Below, in pieces: positions 42,502-50,075 of a stretch of DNA of 64,000 nt. Within the stretch, counting starts at the first letter, position 1. Every line of letters begins with the position of its first letter. The position numbers were made by a program, and so were the translations under genes. The notes beneath the pieces were generated by a model that was given only the letters and a program-made list of their open reading frames with translations, did no database searches and was not told where the DNA came from. Source of the stretch: Candidatus Thorarchaeota archaeon SMTZ1-45 (GTDB lineage Archaea; Asgardarchaeota; Thorarchaeia; Thorarchaeales; Thorarchaeaceae); the NCBI GenBank assembly GCA_001563335.1, contig LRSL01000069.1:1-64000 (forward strand), in the 5' to 3' direction.

Positions 42502-43882
42502 TGATAGCAACTCCTTTGCATAGAACAAATGCTGCTGCTGGTGTTGGTAACTCTACTGACTCTCCGTGATATGGACCATATGTTTCATCACCGATTCTAA
42601 AACGAGGAACTCCCGAAGATTTTTGAAGGAACTTGATTTTCATTTGTCCATCATTAAAAGCAATTGCATCCCGGAAAGGATCAAAGTCATCTAGCTCATC
42701 TCTATTCAGCTGGCTGACGAGGAATCCAGTCTTTCCATTCAGACTCCCAATGAGACGAATAACTCTGTGAATATCATGGGTCACGGGACGGTCTATTTCG
42801 CCACCATATAGCTCTGCTGCTTTCTCTGCGATTTCCTGCCAGGACTTCAGTCCAATGTCTTTTGCCTCTGGGTTTAAAATCGGGGGGTTTCTAAGAAGTC
42901 CATCAAGAGCTGCAACCTTTCCTTTTCTAAGTGATTTGACCCACCTCTCAGTTCCATTGTATGAGTCTATGTTTCGCACAAACTCTACTATGGCGTCTGC
43001 TATCTTCCCAGCCCATCCTGGAAAATCACGATCTGGTACTCGATTCACTCGACCTTGAGTGACGATTACTTTCTCTGTGTTAAGACCAAGACCCATTATA
43101 TAGTGCACAATCTGGATGCGGCTATTTGAATCAAGTGAGTAGACACGAGGATCACGAACACGAACATGATAGCCTCTATGACCGCTATAATTGAGTTGGA
43201 CTAATTCAGGGTCAAATCCGAAATCATTTACAATAAATTTGTCATAGAGCTTCACGGTATATTTTTTCGCTTCACCCAGACAGTTCTCACATATCCACTT
43301 TCTTGTACTGAAGCTCTTACCACCGCAGTCTGGACAATTTTCAGGATGAATACCAGTTCCGGTTTTATGACATTCCTTTTCGTTGCAGCGCCATGCATCG
43401 TGGTCCTTTGCACATGACAAATCTAAATGATCTGCATCAATATCAAATACAAGTTCAGCCCCAAACCATTCTTTCTCATCCATATGGCGTGCCACTGGTA
43501 TCTTATAGAACGCAGCTGAATGATAGACGCTGTGTGGAGCCACGGATGTTAAATCTCGTATCAGTTCATCACGATTCAAATATCCAACGTGACGCCTCCA
43601 TGTTGTTGTCTGGATTTCATCAGATCCACAATTTGGGCATTTTTTGATATTTGATAATGATGTCCCTGATTGTCCACACCCAGTTGTTATGTCATGACCA
43701 GACTCATCGCGACTTTTTCTCACAGGACAAAACCAATTATATTCCCAGCTCTGGATACCAAATTCTCTATTATGTATCTTATCTGGAACATCAATAGAGT
43801 TAGGGTTGGATTTATAGTATTCATGGAACATGAATCGCAGTTTCAAAACAGTGCTTGTGAAACCTTGATTCTGATTTGGCAT
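42494..43882 (-). CDS. priS: DNA primase catalytic subunit PriS
   Basis: 462 aa, the small catalytic subunit of archaeal-eukaryotic primase. The metal-binding DxD lies in VFDIDADHLDL near residue 128, and SGHRGYHVRVRDPR near 235 carries the His/Arg of the active site. Zinc-finger cysteines include CPNCGS near 75 and two pairs near 175-205 (ENCPDCGGKS, ICENCLG). It is longer than most PriS because of the Cys-rich insert and a C-terminal extension. priL is not nearby. It opens the PriS-GINS operon. Confidence 0.93.
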   Translation of the reverse strand: MPNQNQGFTSTVLKLRFMFHEYYKSNPNSIDVPDKIHNREFGIQSWEYNWFCPVRKSRDESGHDITTGCGQSGTSLSNIKKCPNCGSDEIQTTTWRRHVGYLNRDELIRDLTSVAPHSVYHSAAFYKIPVARHMDEKEWFGAELVFDIDADHLDLSCAKDHDAWRCNEKECHKTGTGIHPENCPDCGGKSFSTRKWICENCLGEAKKYTVKLYDKFIVNDFGFDPELVQLNYSGHRGYHVRVRDPRVYSLDSNSRIQIVHYIMGLGLNTEKVIVTQGRVNRVPDRDFPGWAGKIADAIVEFVRNIDSYNGTERWVKSLRKGKVAALDGLLRNPPILNPEAKDIGLKSWQEIAEKAAELYGGEIDRPVTHDIHRVIRLIGSLNGKTGFLVSQLNRDELDDFDPFRDAIAFNDGQMKIKFLQKSSGVPRFRIGDETYGPYHGESVELPTPAAAFVLCKGVAIIE

Positions 43883-43933
43883 GCACTAGAACTCCATCAA
43901 TTGGAACTGATATGTTCGGAATTTCTTGTCCTC

Positions 43934-44689
43934 TCATCTACGTTCTACACGTGGTGCAAGAACGAAGCTTATACTTCCAGCCTCTGCTATTGGAAATTCC
44001 AACATCATTGGCTTATTGGAGGTGAATTGAAGCATTAGGCTGTCACTAGCAATCGCTTTTGAAATCTCCGCCAAGTAATTCAGAGCATACATCGCTATAG
44101 ATTTGCCTGATACTTCTAGTTGGAAAAGTGCTGGCGCATCACCTTTTGTTGTCAATGCAACATTGGCTTCACCGGTATCACCCTCACCAGCGAAGGTGAG
44201 TTGTTCTGGTTCTGCACTAATCTTCACATGACTGGATACAACTCCAATATCTTTGATTGCTTGTTTGAAGGTATCAGCCAACAGTTCTGCTTTTACATCG
44301 AATTGAATTCCAGGTTTCTTTGTCTGATCATCTGGTGGGGTTAAGAGTTGAAGTTTAAACACTCTACTCGCTTGTCCGACCATTCTAATCTCAAACCGGT
44401 TTTCAGACTCATCAAGATTAAATTCAAGATGCTCATCTCCAGCCATCCGCTTACTCACCTTGGCGAGTTCATCAATACCTAGGCAAATGTCATGTTCTCC
44501 TTTACATGAGTACTCCTGAAAAATCCCAGATGGAAGTGTCAAATCAACCATTGCAGCTTTTGATGAGTCAAGCTGTCTTAGCGATATTCCAGATTCAGAC
44601 ACACGGAAATGTGCCTCTGTGAGTAGAGTTGCAAGAGCATCTACAATCTGTTTCCATGTTTTTGTGCTGTCGAGAGTTGCGTGAAACAT
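43934..44689 (-). CDS. pcn: PCNA sliding clamp, copy 1
   Basis: 251 aa, two-domain clamp. Typical segments: MFHATLDSTKTWKQIVDALATLLTEAHF, LRQLDSSKAAMVDLTLP near 42, YALNYLAEISKAIASDSLMLQFTSNKPMMLEF near 205 and the C-terminus ISFVLAPRVERR. GGAGAT before the ATG is the ribosome-binding site. A palindrome-rich promoter lies upstream. The second copy (44871) is closely similar, particularly at both ends, so they may form homo- or heterotrimers. Confidence 0.95.
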   Translation of the reverse strand: MFHATLDSTKTWKQIVDALATLLTEAHFRVSESGISLRQLDSSKAAMVDLTLPSGIFQEYSCKGEHDICLGIDELAKVSKRMAGDEHLEFNLDESENRFEIRMVGQASRVFKLQLLTPPDDQTKKPGIQFDVKAELLADTFKQAIKDIGVVSSHVKISAEPEQLTFAGEGDTGEANVALTTKGDAPALFQLEVSGKSIAMYALNYLAEISKAIASDSLMLQFTSNKPMMLEFPIAEAGSISFVLAPRVERR

Positions 44690-44720
44690 GCCAATATCTC
44701 CAACTGTCTGTCAATACGCG

Positions 44721-44769
44721 AACTGACATATAAAACCCATATGATGTAGTATCATATGAGCAGTCAGTT
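44721..44769 (-). promoter_or_regulatory. Palindromic promoter of PCNA copy 1
   Basis: CATATGAT-GTAGT-ATCATATG (44738-44758) is a perfect 8-bp inverted repeat just upstream of the minus-strand TATA box (TTTTATATG, about 44727-44735). A second inverted repeat, AACTGAC (44721-44727) and GTCAGTT (44763-44769), brackets it. Such nested symmetry next to a TATA box suggests a repressor or activator site controlling this clamp gene. Confidence 0.65.
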
Positions 44770-44870
44770 ACGCTAATTATCTTTGAACTAGATTCTGAAA
44801 ATTGATTTCCCATTTAAAATGTACTTCTCGGTGGATTTTGTATTCTTTTTATAGGCAAAAAGACGAATTA

Positions 44871-45623
44871 CTATCGTCGCTCTACTCGTGGGGCTAAAAG
44901 GAACTTGATTATTCCACCTTCTGCAATAGGAAATTCAAGCATCACCGGTTTATTCCCAGTCATCCTGAGCGTTAGGTTGTCACTTGAGATTGCCTTAGCG
45001 ATTTCTGAAAGATAACTGAGGGCATACATCGCAGTAGCTTCTTGTTTCACCTCTAAATCATAGAGAAGTGAATCATCCCCAAGTTTCAATGAGACTTCAG
45101 CTTCGCCGACATCACCTATTCCCCCAAAGCCAAGTGATTCTTTTGTTGCTGTAATTTTCAGATGGTTAGAAACAACACCTATATCTTTTACAGCCTGTTT
45201 GAAGGCGTCAGAGAATAATTCGGCTCGTATCTCAAATGATGGAGTTATCTTTTGGGTCTTCTCTTCTGGCGGGGTAAGTAGTTGGATTTTGAATGTTCGT
45301 TCAGCCAGACCTATCATCCTGATCTCAAAACGATTCTGAGATTTGTCTAGGGTAAATTCAAGTCTATCATCACCAGCAATTCTTTTACTTACTTTAGCGA
45401 GCTCATCTAATCCTATGCTAACTTCATTCTCGCCTTTACAATTATACTCTTGAAATATATTTGAAGGGAGAAATAGGTCGACCATAGCAGCCCTTGAGGA
45501 GTCATATTGAATTAGGAAGATTCCATCTTTTTTTATCAGGAAGTTGGCTTCTGTGAGTAATGTGGCAAGGGCATCTACAATTTGCTTCCATGTCTTACTA
45601 CTGTCAAGAGTCGCATGAAACAT
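44871..45623 (-). CDS. pcn: PCNA sliding clamp, copy 2
   Basis: About 250 aa from MFHATLDSSKTWKQIVDALATLL; the frame extends seven residues upstream to 45644 but the family start fits. MVDLFLPSNIFQEYNCKGE, ISSDNLTLRMTGNKPVMLEF and IKFLLAPRVERR mirror copy 1. The two diverge in the middle, as expected for paralogs with distinct interfaces. It is transcribed as part of the downstream end of the OB-fold/TFS gene group, while copy 1 has its own promoter, so the two clamps are differently regulated. Confidence 0.95.
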   Translation of the reverse strand: MFHATLDSSKTWKQIVDALATLLTEANFLIKKDGIFLIQYDSSRAAMVDLFLPSNIFQEYNCKGENEVSIGLDELAKVSKRIAGDDRLEFTLDKSQNRFEIRMIGLAERTFKIQLLTPPEEKTQKITPSFEIRAELFSDAFKQAVKDIGVVSNHLKITATKESLGFGGIGDVGEAEVSLKLGDDSLLYDLEVKQEATAMYALSYLSEIAKAISSDNLTLRMTGNKPVMLEFPIAEGGIIKFLLAPRVERR

Positions 45624-45636
45624 CTTATTCCATCCT

Positions 45637-46011
45637 TCATTCACTCATTGTTCTAGTTACCTTTCCTTCCATATCTTGGATTTCCTTATAGAGTGCTATA
45701 TCTAGTGTGTCAATATCATGTGCGATTGAGGCATTCAATCTGAGTTCTTTTCCACCATCAGTTGTTTTCTCAGTCACTTCTCCTATGAACATGTATTTCT
45801 TACTTAGCTCCAATGATCCTTCGACGCCCACTTGGATTTTCCCTGCGTTCTTCACGTCTTCATCGTAGATGTCTTGGACCACTGCAAGGCCTGGACTTGC
45901 ATCAACAACTATTCCCATTATTCTAACAGGACCATTAGTATCTTTAGACAATTTTCGAATCGTAGTGAGTTTTGATGGTCTTCGACGTGGGAAGCTCTTC
46001 TCTTCAATCAT
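45637..46011 (-). CDS. OB-fold nucleic-acid-binding protein
   Basis: About 124 aa. One OB fold is suggested by VRIMGIVVDASPGLAVVQDIYDE to GSLELSKKYMFIGEVTEKTTDGGKELRLNASIAHDIDTLDIALYKE. It resembles RPA32/Stn1-type small OB proteins and lies beside PCNA, so a role in replication or repair is likely but not shown. ATG at 46011 follows GGTGCTATTAAA; the longer frame to 46059 is probably a leader. Confidence 0.65.
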   Translation of the reverse strand: MIEEKSFPRRRPSKLTTIRKLSKDTNGPVRIMGIVVDASPGLAVVQDIYDEDVKNAGKIQVGVEGSLELSKKYMFIGEVTEKTTDGGKELRLNASIAHDIDTLDIALYKEIQDMEGKVTRTMSE

Positions 46012-46092
46012 TTTAATAGCACCATTCAGCTTAGTAGGAAGACTTGGGCAACAGGTCACTTAAGCTGTTGCATCTTGAGGGCTATAAATTTG

Positions 46093-46416
46093 TCAGTACC
46101 TACGCCAAGTGTGTTTACACTCCGTGCATCTATAGAATTCTGTTGCGCCTTCATCACCTCGTCGTGTCTGGAGTATCCAATAATAAGCATCATTATTCCC
46201 ACATTTGGGACAGGTTTCCTTTGTCACAGGCATTGGGATAGAGTCATCATCTATAACGATTATCTTGTCACGAGGCGTTTTCTCGAGATTTTGAGAAACT
46301 GTGAGCTTTCCTTTGATACCCTTGGTGTGTCCACAACTTCTGCATTTTAGGACTCTATTACCTTCATCATCTGTAGTTGGTATCATCATTGCTCCGCATT
46401 TATCACAGAATTCCAT
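46093..46416 (-). CDS. tfs: Transcription factor S (TFS/RpoM)
   Basis: 107 aa with two zinc ribbons, CDKC-CRSC at the N-terminus and CPKC-CTEC at the C-terminus. The hairpin RGDEGATEF carries the Asp-Glu pair that stimulates transcript cleavage in stalled RNA polymerase. The N-terminal ribbon and linker match the archaeal TFS/Rpb9-like design. It lies in a cluster of information-processing genes on the minus strand. Confidence 0.95.
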   Translation of the reverse strand: MEFCDKCGAMMIPTTDDEGNRVLKCRSCGHTKGIKGKLTVSQNLEKTPRDKIIVIDDDSIPMPVTKETCPKCGNNDAYYWILQTRRGDEGATEFYRCTECKHTWRRY

Positions 46417-46484
46417 GAAACATTCACTTCTCGGCTGCAGCGTTTAAATATCAATTAAGCATTACGACCATGAACACTTCGAGA

Positions 46485-46895
46485 TTAAGGTAATGAGTGG
46501 GTGTGTTGTTCTAGGAATTGTTGGAATGAGAGTGCGGCAATCTCGCCCTCTTTCTTTCTACTGGTCTTGGAATCTATGTGAAGCGTTTGAATAAGAGCAT
46601 CAACAGTTCCTTGTACAGTAATATTGCCTCTCATCCACAGGTATGCTATTATTGCCTCGTAAGCATCAGCCGCCTTTCCAACATCAGTTCTATGGGTCAT
46701 ATGTCTGTAGATTTCTGTTGCACGTATTGCACGAGCAAGTATACTATCCTGGACCTTATCACCAGTAGCATGACCAAGCACTTTAGATTTCGCTAAAGAA
46801 TAACAAAGATTGACAATGCCATCACCCACTTTTGCAAGTCCTTTATCATTCATGATTTCTTCAACAGATTCATGCTGGACAAAGGCTTCCCACAT
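46485..46895 (-). CDS. Archaeal ribonuclease III-like protein
   Basis: 136 aa, all helical. GKVGDGIVNLCYSLAKSKVLGHATGDKVQDSILARAIRATEIYRHMTH-type sequence and KAADAYEAIIAYLWMRGNI resemble the endonuclease domain of the archaeal RNase III-like family (PF11469). The acidic residues of D-x-x-x-D (GDKVQD) and D-A-x-E-A (DAYEA) are present, so activity is possible. It has no dsRNA-binding domain. Located between RpoL and TFS. Confidence 0.75.
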   Translation of the reverse strand: MWEAFVQHESVEEIMNDKGLAKVGDGIVNLCYSLAKSKVLGHATGDKVQDSILARAIRATEIYRHMTHRTDVGKAADAYEAIIAYLWMRGNITVQGTVDALIQTLHIDSKTSRKKEGEIAALSFQQFLEQHTHSLP

Positions 46896-46919
46896 GCAAG
46901 GAGTCGCTCCAAGAATTTT

Positions 46920-47210
46920 TCAGTCAATATTATGATCTGAAACCGCTTGTTTGAATTTCTTGCGGAACTCTTCAGTTCTAGCAAGCATCTTCTCAAGAGC
47001 CTCTCTAAGGATAACATTTGACTGACGTTTCTTAGTCCGTAACGTTAGAATTGGGCTAGCAAGTAGTGGATGTTCGATGTTGTAACCAGCAAACTCCACT
47101 GAAGGTTCTTCCAATAGGGTCTTACGAAGTAGATTTGGGAATGAATGTCCCTCTCCACCAATCTCAAATTTGATTTCGAATTTTGAATATTCAATAGTTC
47201 TTGGCTTCAT
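46920..47210 (-). CDS. rpoL: DNA-directed RNA polymerase subunit L
   Basis: 96 aa, homologue of eukaryotic Rpb11, partner of RpoD (Rpb3) in the assembly platform. GEGHSFPNLLRKTLLEEPSVEFAGYNIEHPLLASPILTLRTK is diagnostic. It begins four bases after csl4 ends on the same strand, so they are co-transcribed. Normal length. Confidence 0.96.
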   Translation of the reverse strand: MKPRTIEYSKFEIKFEIGGEGHSFPNLLRKTLLEEPSVEFAGYNIEHPLLASPILTLRTKKRQSNVILREALEKMLARTEEFRKKFKQAVSDHNID

Positions 47211-47212
47211 AT

Positions 47213-47953
47213 CTAACGCCTCCTATTGCTTCTGTGACGATCATCGCCTCTTCTATCTCGTCTATCTCCACCTCTTCCACGTGGACCATCAAATCTTCTA
47301 CCTCCACGGTCATCGCGGTCATATCGTCTGCGTTCATACGACCGTCTACGGGGGGCTAAATCAGGTCTTGGTTCCAAGCTAAATCTTAATCCATAATCAT
47401 TTGCCACTTCTCGGGTTTCCCGATTCTCACATCGAAGACAAAACATGTTATTGTGAGTCGTGAGAGTAAGAGGATTTCCGCATCTTACACACACTCCAAA
47501 AAGAACCCCGAGGTCAGGACCAACAAGAGTTAGTTCTACAGGAATCTGATGTGTGCTAAGAGCAGAAGCACGAATTATGTCGTTCTGTTTGATTACATCT
47601 TGCATGCTTTTCACATATCTTCGAGTCACATTGCTTATGTGTAGTTCACCCATAAGACTACTATGATAGTCCACATCGTTGATTCGCACTATTCTGACTT
47701 CAGCACGTTGATCAAATACAATGGTGACTTCACCAATTAGTATGTCACCCTTTTTTGGAAGAGCTAATTTCATTCCACCATCAGGACTGAGAATTCTGAT
47801 ACTACGTTCTTTAAGGTCCATATCAACTCGTCCAGGAGCTGCGGCATAGACAATACCATCCTTCTCATAAGTACCAAAACTTGGCATCAACTCTTCGATA
47901 ACACACAGTTGATCTCCTGGTACTACAATATCGCCGCTCTTTACATCAGCCAT
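47213..47953 (-). CDS. csl4: Exosome subunit Csl4
   Basis: About 246 aa. The N-terminal part (GDIVVPGDQLCVIEELMPSFGTYEKDGIVYAAAPGRV) and S1 domain (KGDILIGEVTIVFDQRAEVRI, ELHISNVTRRYVKSM) are followed by a zinc ribbon (CVRCGNPL, CLRCEN). A 55-residue Arg/Gly/Asp-rich tail is an unusual addition and may bind RNA or be methylated. It forms the cap of the archaeal RNA exosome. ATG at 47953 (MADVKSGD) is chosen over 47974 because it fits the family. Confidence 0.93.
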   Translation of the reverse strand: MADVKSGDIVVPGDQLCVIEELMPSFGTYEKDGIVYAAAPGRVDMDLKERSIRILSPDGGMKLALPKKGDILIGEVTIVFDQRAEVRIVRINDVDYHSSLMGELHISNVTRRYVKSMQDVIKQNDIIRASALSTHQIPVELTLVGPDLGVLFGVCVRCGNPLTLTTHNNMFCLRCENRETREVANDYGLRFSLEPRPDLAPRRRSYERRRYDRDDRGGRRFDGPRGRGGDRRDRRGDDRHRSNRRR

Positions 47954-47954
47954 T

Positions 47955-48593
47955 CTATTCACGCTCTTTGACACATATTCGATACAGATCTACATCCACC
48001 AGATGTTTCGGTTTTTTGTGGTATTCGAACAGTCGGCCAATTGGAAACTGAAATGTTTCAAGCTGTGTCACTTTGGCACCTAGTTTCTCTATTTCTTTGC
48101 TCAGAAACACCCTGTTCTTGTCGCCAGCGAGGTGCATGCTGTATATCACATCAGCAATAGAGATAGCTGTTTTTAGGAATCTCAAATCAGCACCGCGATT
48201 TTTTACTCCGAACGGGGGATTACTTACCACTGTATCTATTGGACAACATAGCTGTAAGGAAGAAACATCTCCCAGAATCCAGTCTACGATGTCGTCTATT
48301 CCAAGCAATCGGGAGTTCATTTGAGACGCCTTTAAGGCTTTGCTTTGTACATCAATTCCGATGACCCTGCTTGCACCAAGCAATGCAGCCCCTATGGCAA
48401 AAATTCCATCACCACATCCTAGATCACATACTGTTCTATTTGTGATATCTCTATGTTCCATCTGTGCGGCATATAGAACAGAGGCTGCGATTGAAGCAGG
48501 AGTTGGGTATTGTTCTAGAGAAACACTATACTCATCCAGCCTCTTCATTGATTCAAGTGCAATTTCTAGATCCCTTCGCCGCAAGAGCTCCAC
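47955..48593 (-). CDS. METTL5-like methyltransferase
   Basis: 212 aa, class I SAM-dependent methyltransferase. VCDLGCGDGIFAIGAALLGASRVIGID binds SAM and the catalytic NPPFG is at VVSNPPFGVKN near 125, typical of N6-adenine methylation. Gene order with csl4 is conserved in archaea; the eukaryotic METTL5 modifies 18S rRNA A1832, so an rRNA target is likely. The start is GTG at 48593 after GGTGGAG-like sequence. Divergent from cdc6. Confidence 0.88.
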   Translation of the reverse strand: MELLRRRDLEIALESMKRLDEYSVSLEQYPTPASIAASVLYAAQMEHRDITNRTVCDLGCGDGIFAIGAALLGASRVIGIDVQSKALKASQMNSRLLGIDDIVDWILGDVSSLQLCCPIDTVVSNPPFGVKNRGADLRFLKTAISIADVIYSMHLAGDKNRVFLSKEIEKLGAKVTQLETFQFPIGRLFEYHKKPKHLVDVDLYRICVKERE

Positions 48594-48688
48594 CGGTTTG
48601 GTGCCTTATTTGGTGATTGAAAAAAGTCTGTATTGATGAATTATATGATTTGTACATGTAAAAGGGCTGGGTAATACCTACTCTTAAC

Positions 48689-48754
48689 AGTTCCATATGC
48701 TCCATAGGCTCCAATAGAAATCCACTGGAACTTCCCTCAAGTTCTTATGGAAGT
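48689..48754. promoter_or_regulatory. Possible replication-origin element (ORB-like) before cdc6
   Basis: On the minus strand GTTCCAGTGGA (48721-48731 region) matches the core of the archaeal origin recognition box, which reads about TTCCAGTGGAAAC. Symmetric repeats surround it: AGTTCCA (48689-48695) with TGGAACT (48726-48732), and ACTTCC (48730-48735) with GGAAGT (48749-48754). The typical G-run is missing. An AT-rich stretch lies at 48611-48660. Divergent genes and an adjacent cdc6 fit an origin, but this is tentative. Confidence 0.35.
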
Positions 48755-48810
48755 ATTTATGTCCCAGATTGTGCTTTTCATGTAAGATTCAAACTGGAGA
48801 ATGTGATGAG

Positions 48811-50058
48811 ATGGAGAAACCACTTGATAAGCTGTTTGACAAGTTCCTGCAAGGTCAGGCTATTTTTAGAGATAGAACAGCTCTAAGACCTACTTACGTA
48901 CCACAGAACCTTCCATACAGAGATGACCAAATGAGTCGAATTGGATCTATCTTGGGACCCGCACTCAGAGGAGCTCCACCCTCAAACATTCTATGCTATG
49001 GAAAGACTGGTACTGGTAAAACTGTGGTGGCAAGATACGTACTTGATATGTTAGTGAAGAAAGCAAAAGAGAGTGGAATAAACGCGCCTTTGACAGCTTT
49101 TGTGAATTGTAGAATAGTCGGGACAAACTATAGAGTATTAAAACGCCTGTGTGACCAGATAGATGCGACTATGCCCGATGGGTCTGAGGTGCCCTTCACA
49201 GGTCTTCCCACTGATGAGATTCGAGATGTTCTGAAGAATAAGTTAGACTCTGATTCGAATATCCTTACAGTCGTGCTTGATGAAGTTGACAGTCTATTGA
49301 AACGTGATGTGGGACAAGGTAATGATATTCTCTATGGATTGACCAGAATGAATGGAGAGCTAGAAAATAGCAGAATATCAATCATAGGCATAAGTAATGA
49401 CCTGAAGTTCAAAGAGATGCTAGATCCAAGGGTTTTGTCAACGCTTGGAGAAGAAGAAGTGATTTTCTCGCCTTATAATGCTGTGGAGCTGAAAGGTATT
49501 CTAAAACAGAGAGTAGAACTAGCCTTTAATAGAAATGCCATAAGCGATGAAGGCGTGATTAATCTTGTTGGAGCTTTGGCAGCTCAGGAACACGGAGACG
49601 CTCGTAGAGCACTTGATTTGTTGAGAACTGCAGGCGAACTCGCAGAGAGAAGGGGTGATAGTACGGTTACACAAGAACATGTACGTGAGGCACAGAAAGT
49701 CATTGAACGTGACACCATAACTGAAACAGTAAAGACCCTTCCAATGCAATCAAAGGCGGTTCTGTTTGCTGTCTATGTCTTGACCAGCAAGGGTCAGCGA
49801 GATATTTTCACTGGCGAGTGTTATAACATCTACTCGGAAATAGCAAAATCTCTCTCTTTAGACACACTGACCCAAAGACGTGTATCCGACTTAATCTCGG
49901 AGTTAGATATGTTGGGACTGATCAATACTACAGTGATTTCTAAGGGTCGCTATGGTAGAACAAAGAAAATCAAACTGGCTGTTAGCAAGAAACAGATAGG
50001 CGTCATTCTGGATGATGATATTCGTCTCAGTAAGGTGGCACAGGATATCCTTGATTAG
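48811..50058 (+). CDS. cdc6: Orc1/Cdc6 origin-binding AAA+ ATPase
   Basis: About 415 aa. Walker A is GKTGTGKT, Walker B VLDEVD, sensor 1 GISND. The C-terminal winged helix (DTLTQRRVSDLISELDMLGLI) binds origin DNA. The ATG at 48811 (MEKPLDKLF) follows GATGAG and fits the family; the frame runs back to a TTG at 48769. It loads MCM at origins. A possible ORB is 60-120 bases upstream. Confidence 0.96.
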   Translation: MEKPLDKLFDKFLQGQAIFRDRTALRPTYVPQNLPYRDDQMSRIGSILGPALRGAPPSNILCYGKTGTGKTVVARYVLDMLVKKAKESGINAPLTAFVNCRIVGTNYRVLKRLCDQIDATMPDGSEVPFTGLPTDEIRDVLKNKLDSDSNILTVVLDEVDSLLKRDVGQGNDILYGLTRMNGELENSRISIIGISNDLKFKEMLDPRVLSTLGEEEVIFSPYNAVELKGILKQRVELAFNRNAISDEGVINLVGALAAQEHGDARRALDLLRTAGELAERRGDSTVTQEHVREAQKVIERDTITETVKTLPMQSKAVLFAVYVLTSKGQRDIFTGECYNIYSEIAKSLSLDTLTQRRVSDLISELDMLGLINTTVISKGRYGRTKKIKLAVSKKQIGVILDDDIRLSKVAQDILD

Positions 50059-50075
50059 ACAGGCTCTGATTGTGA

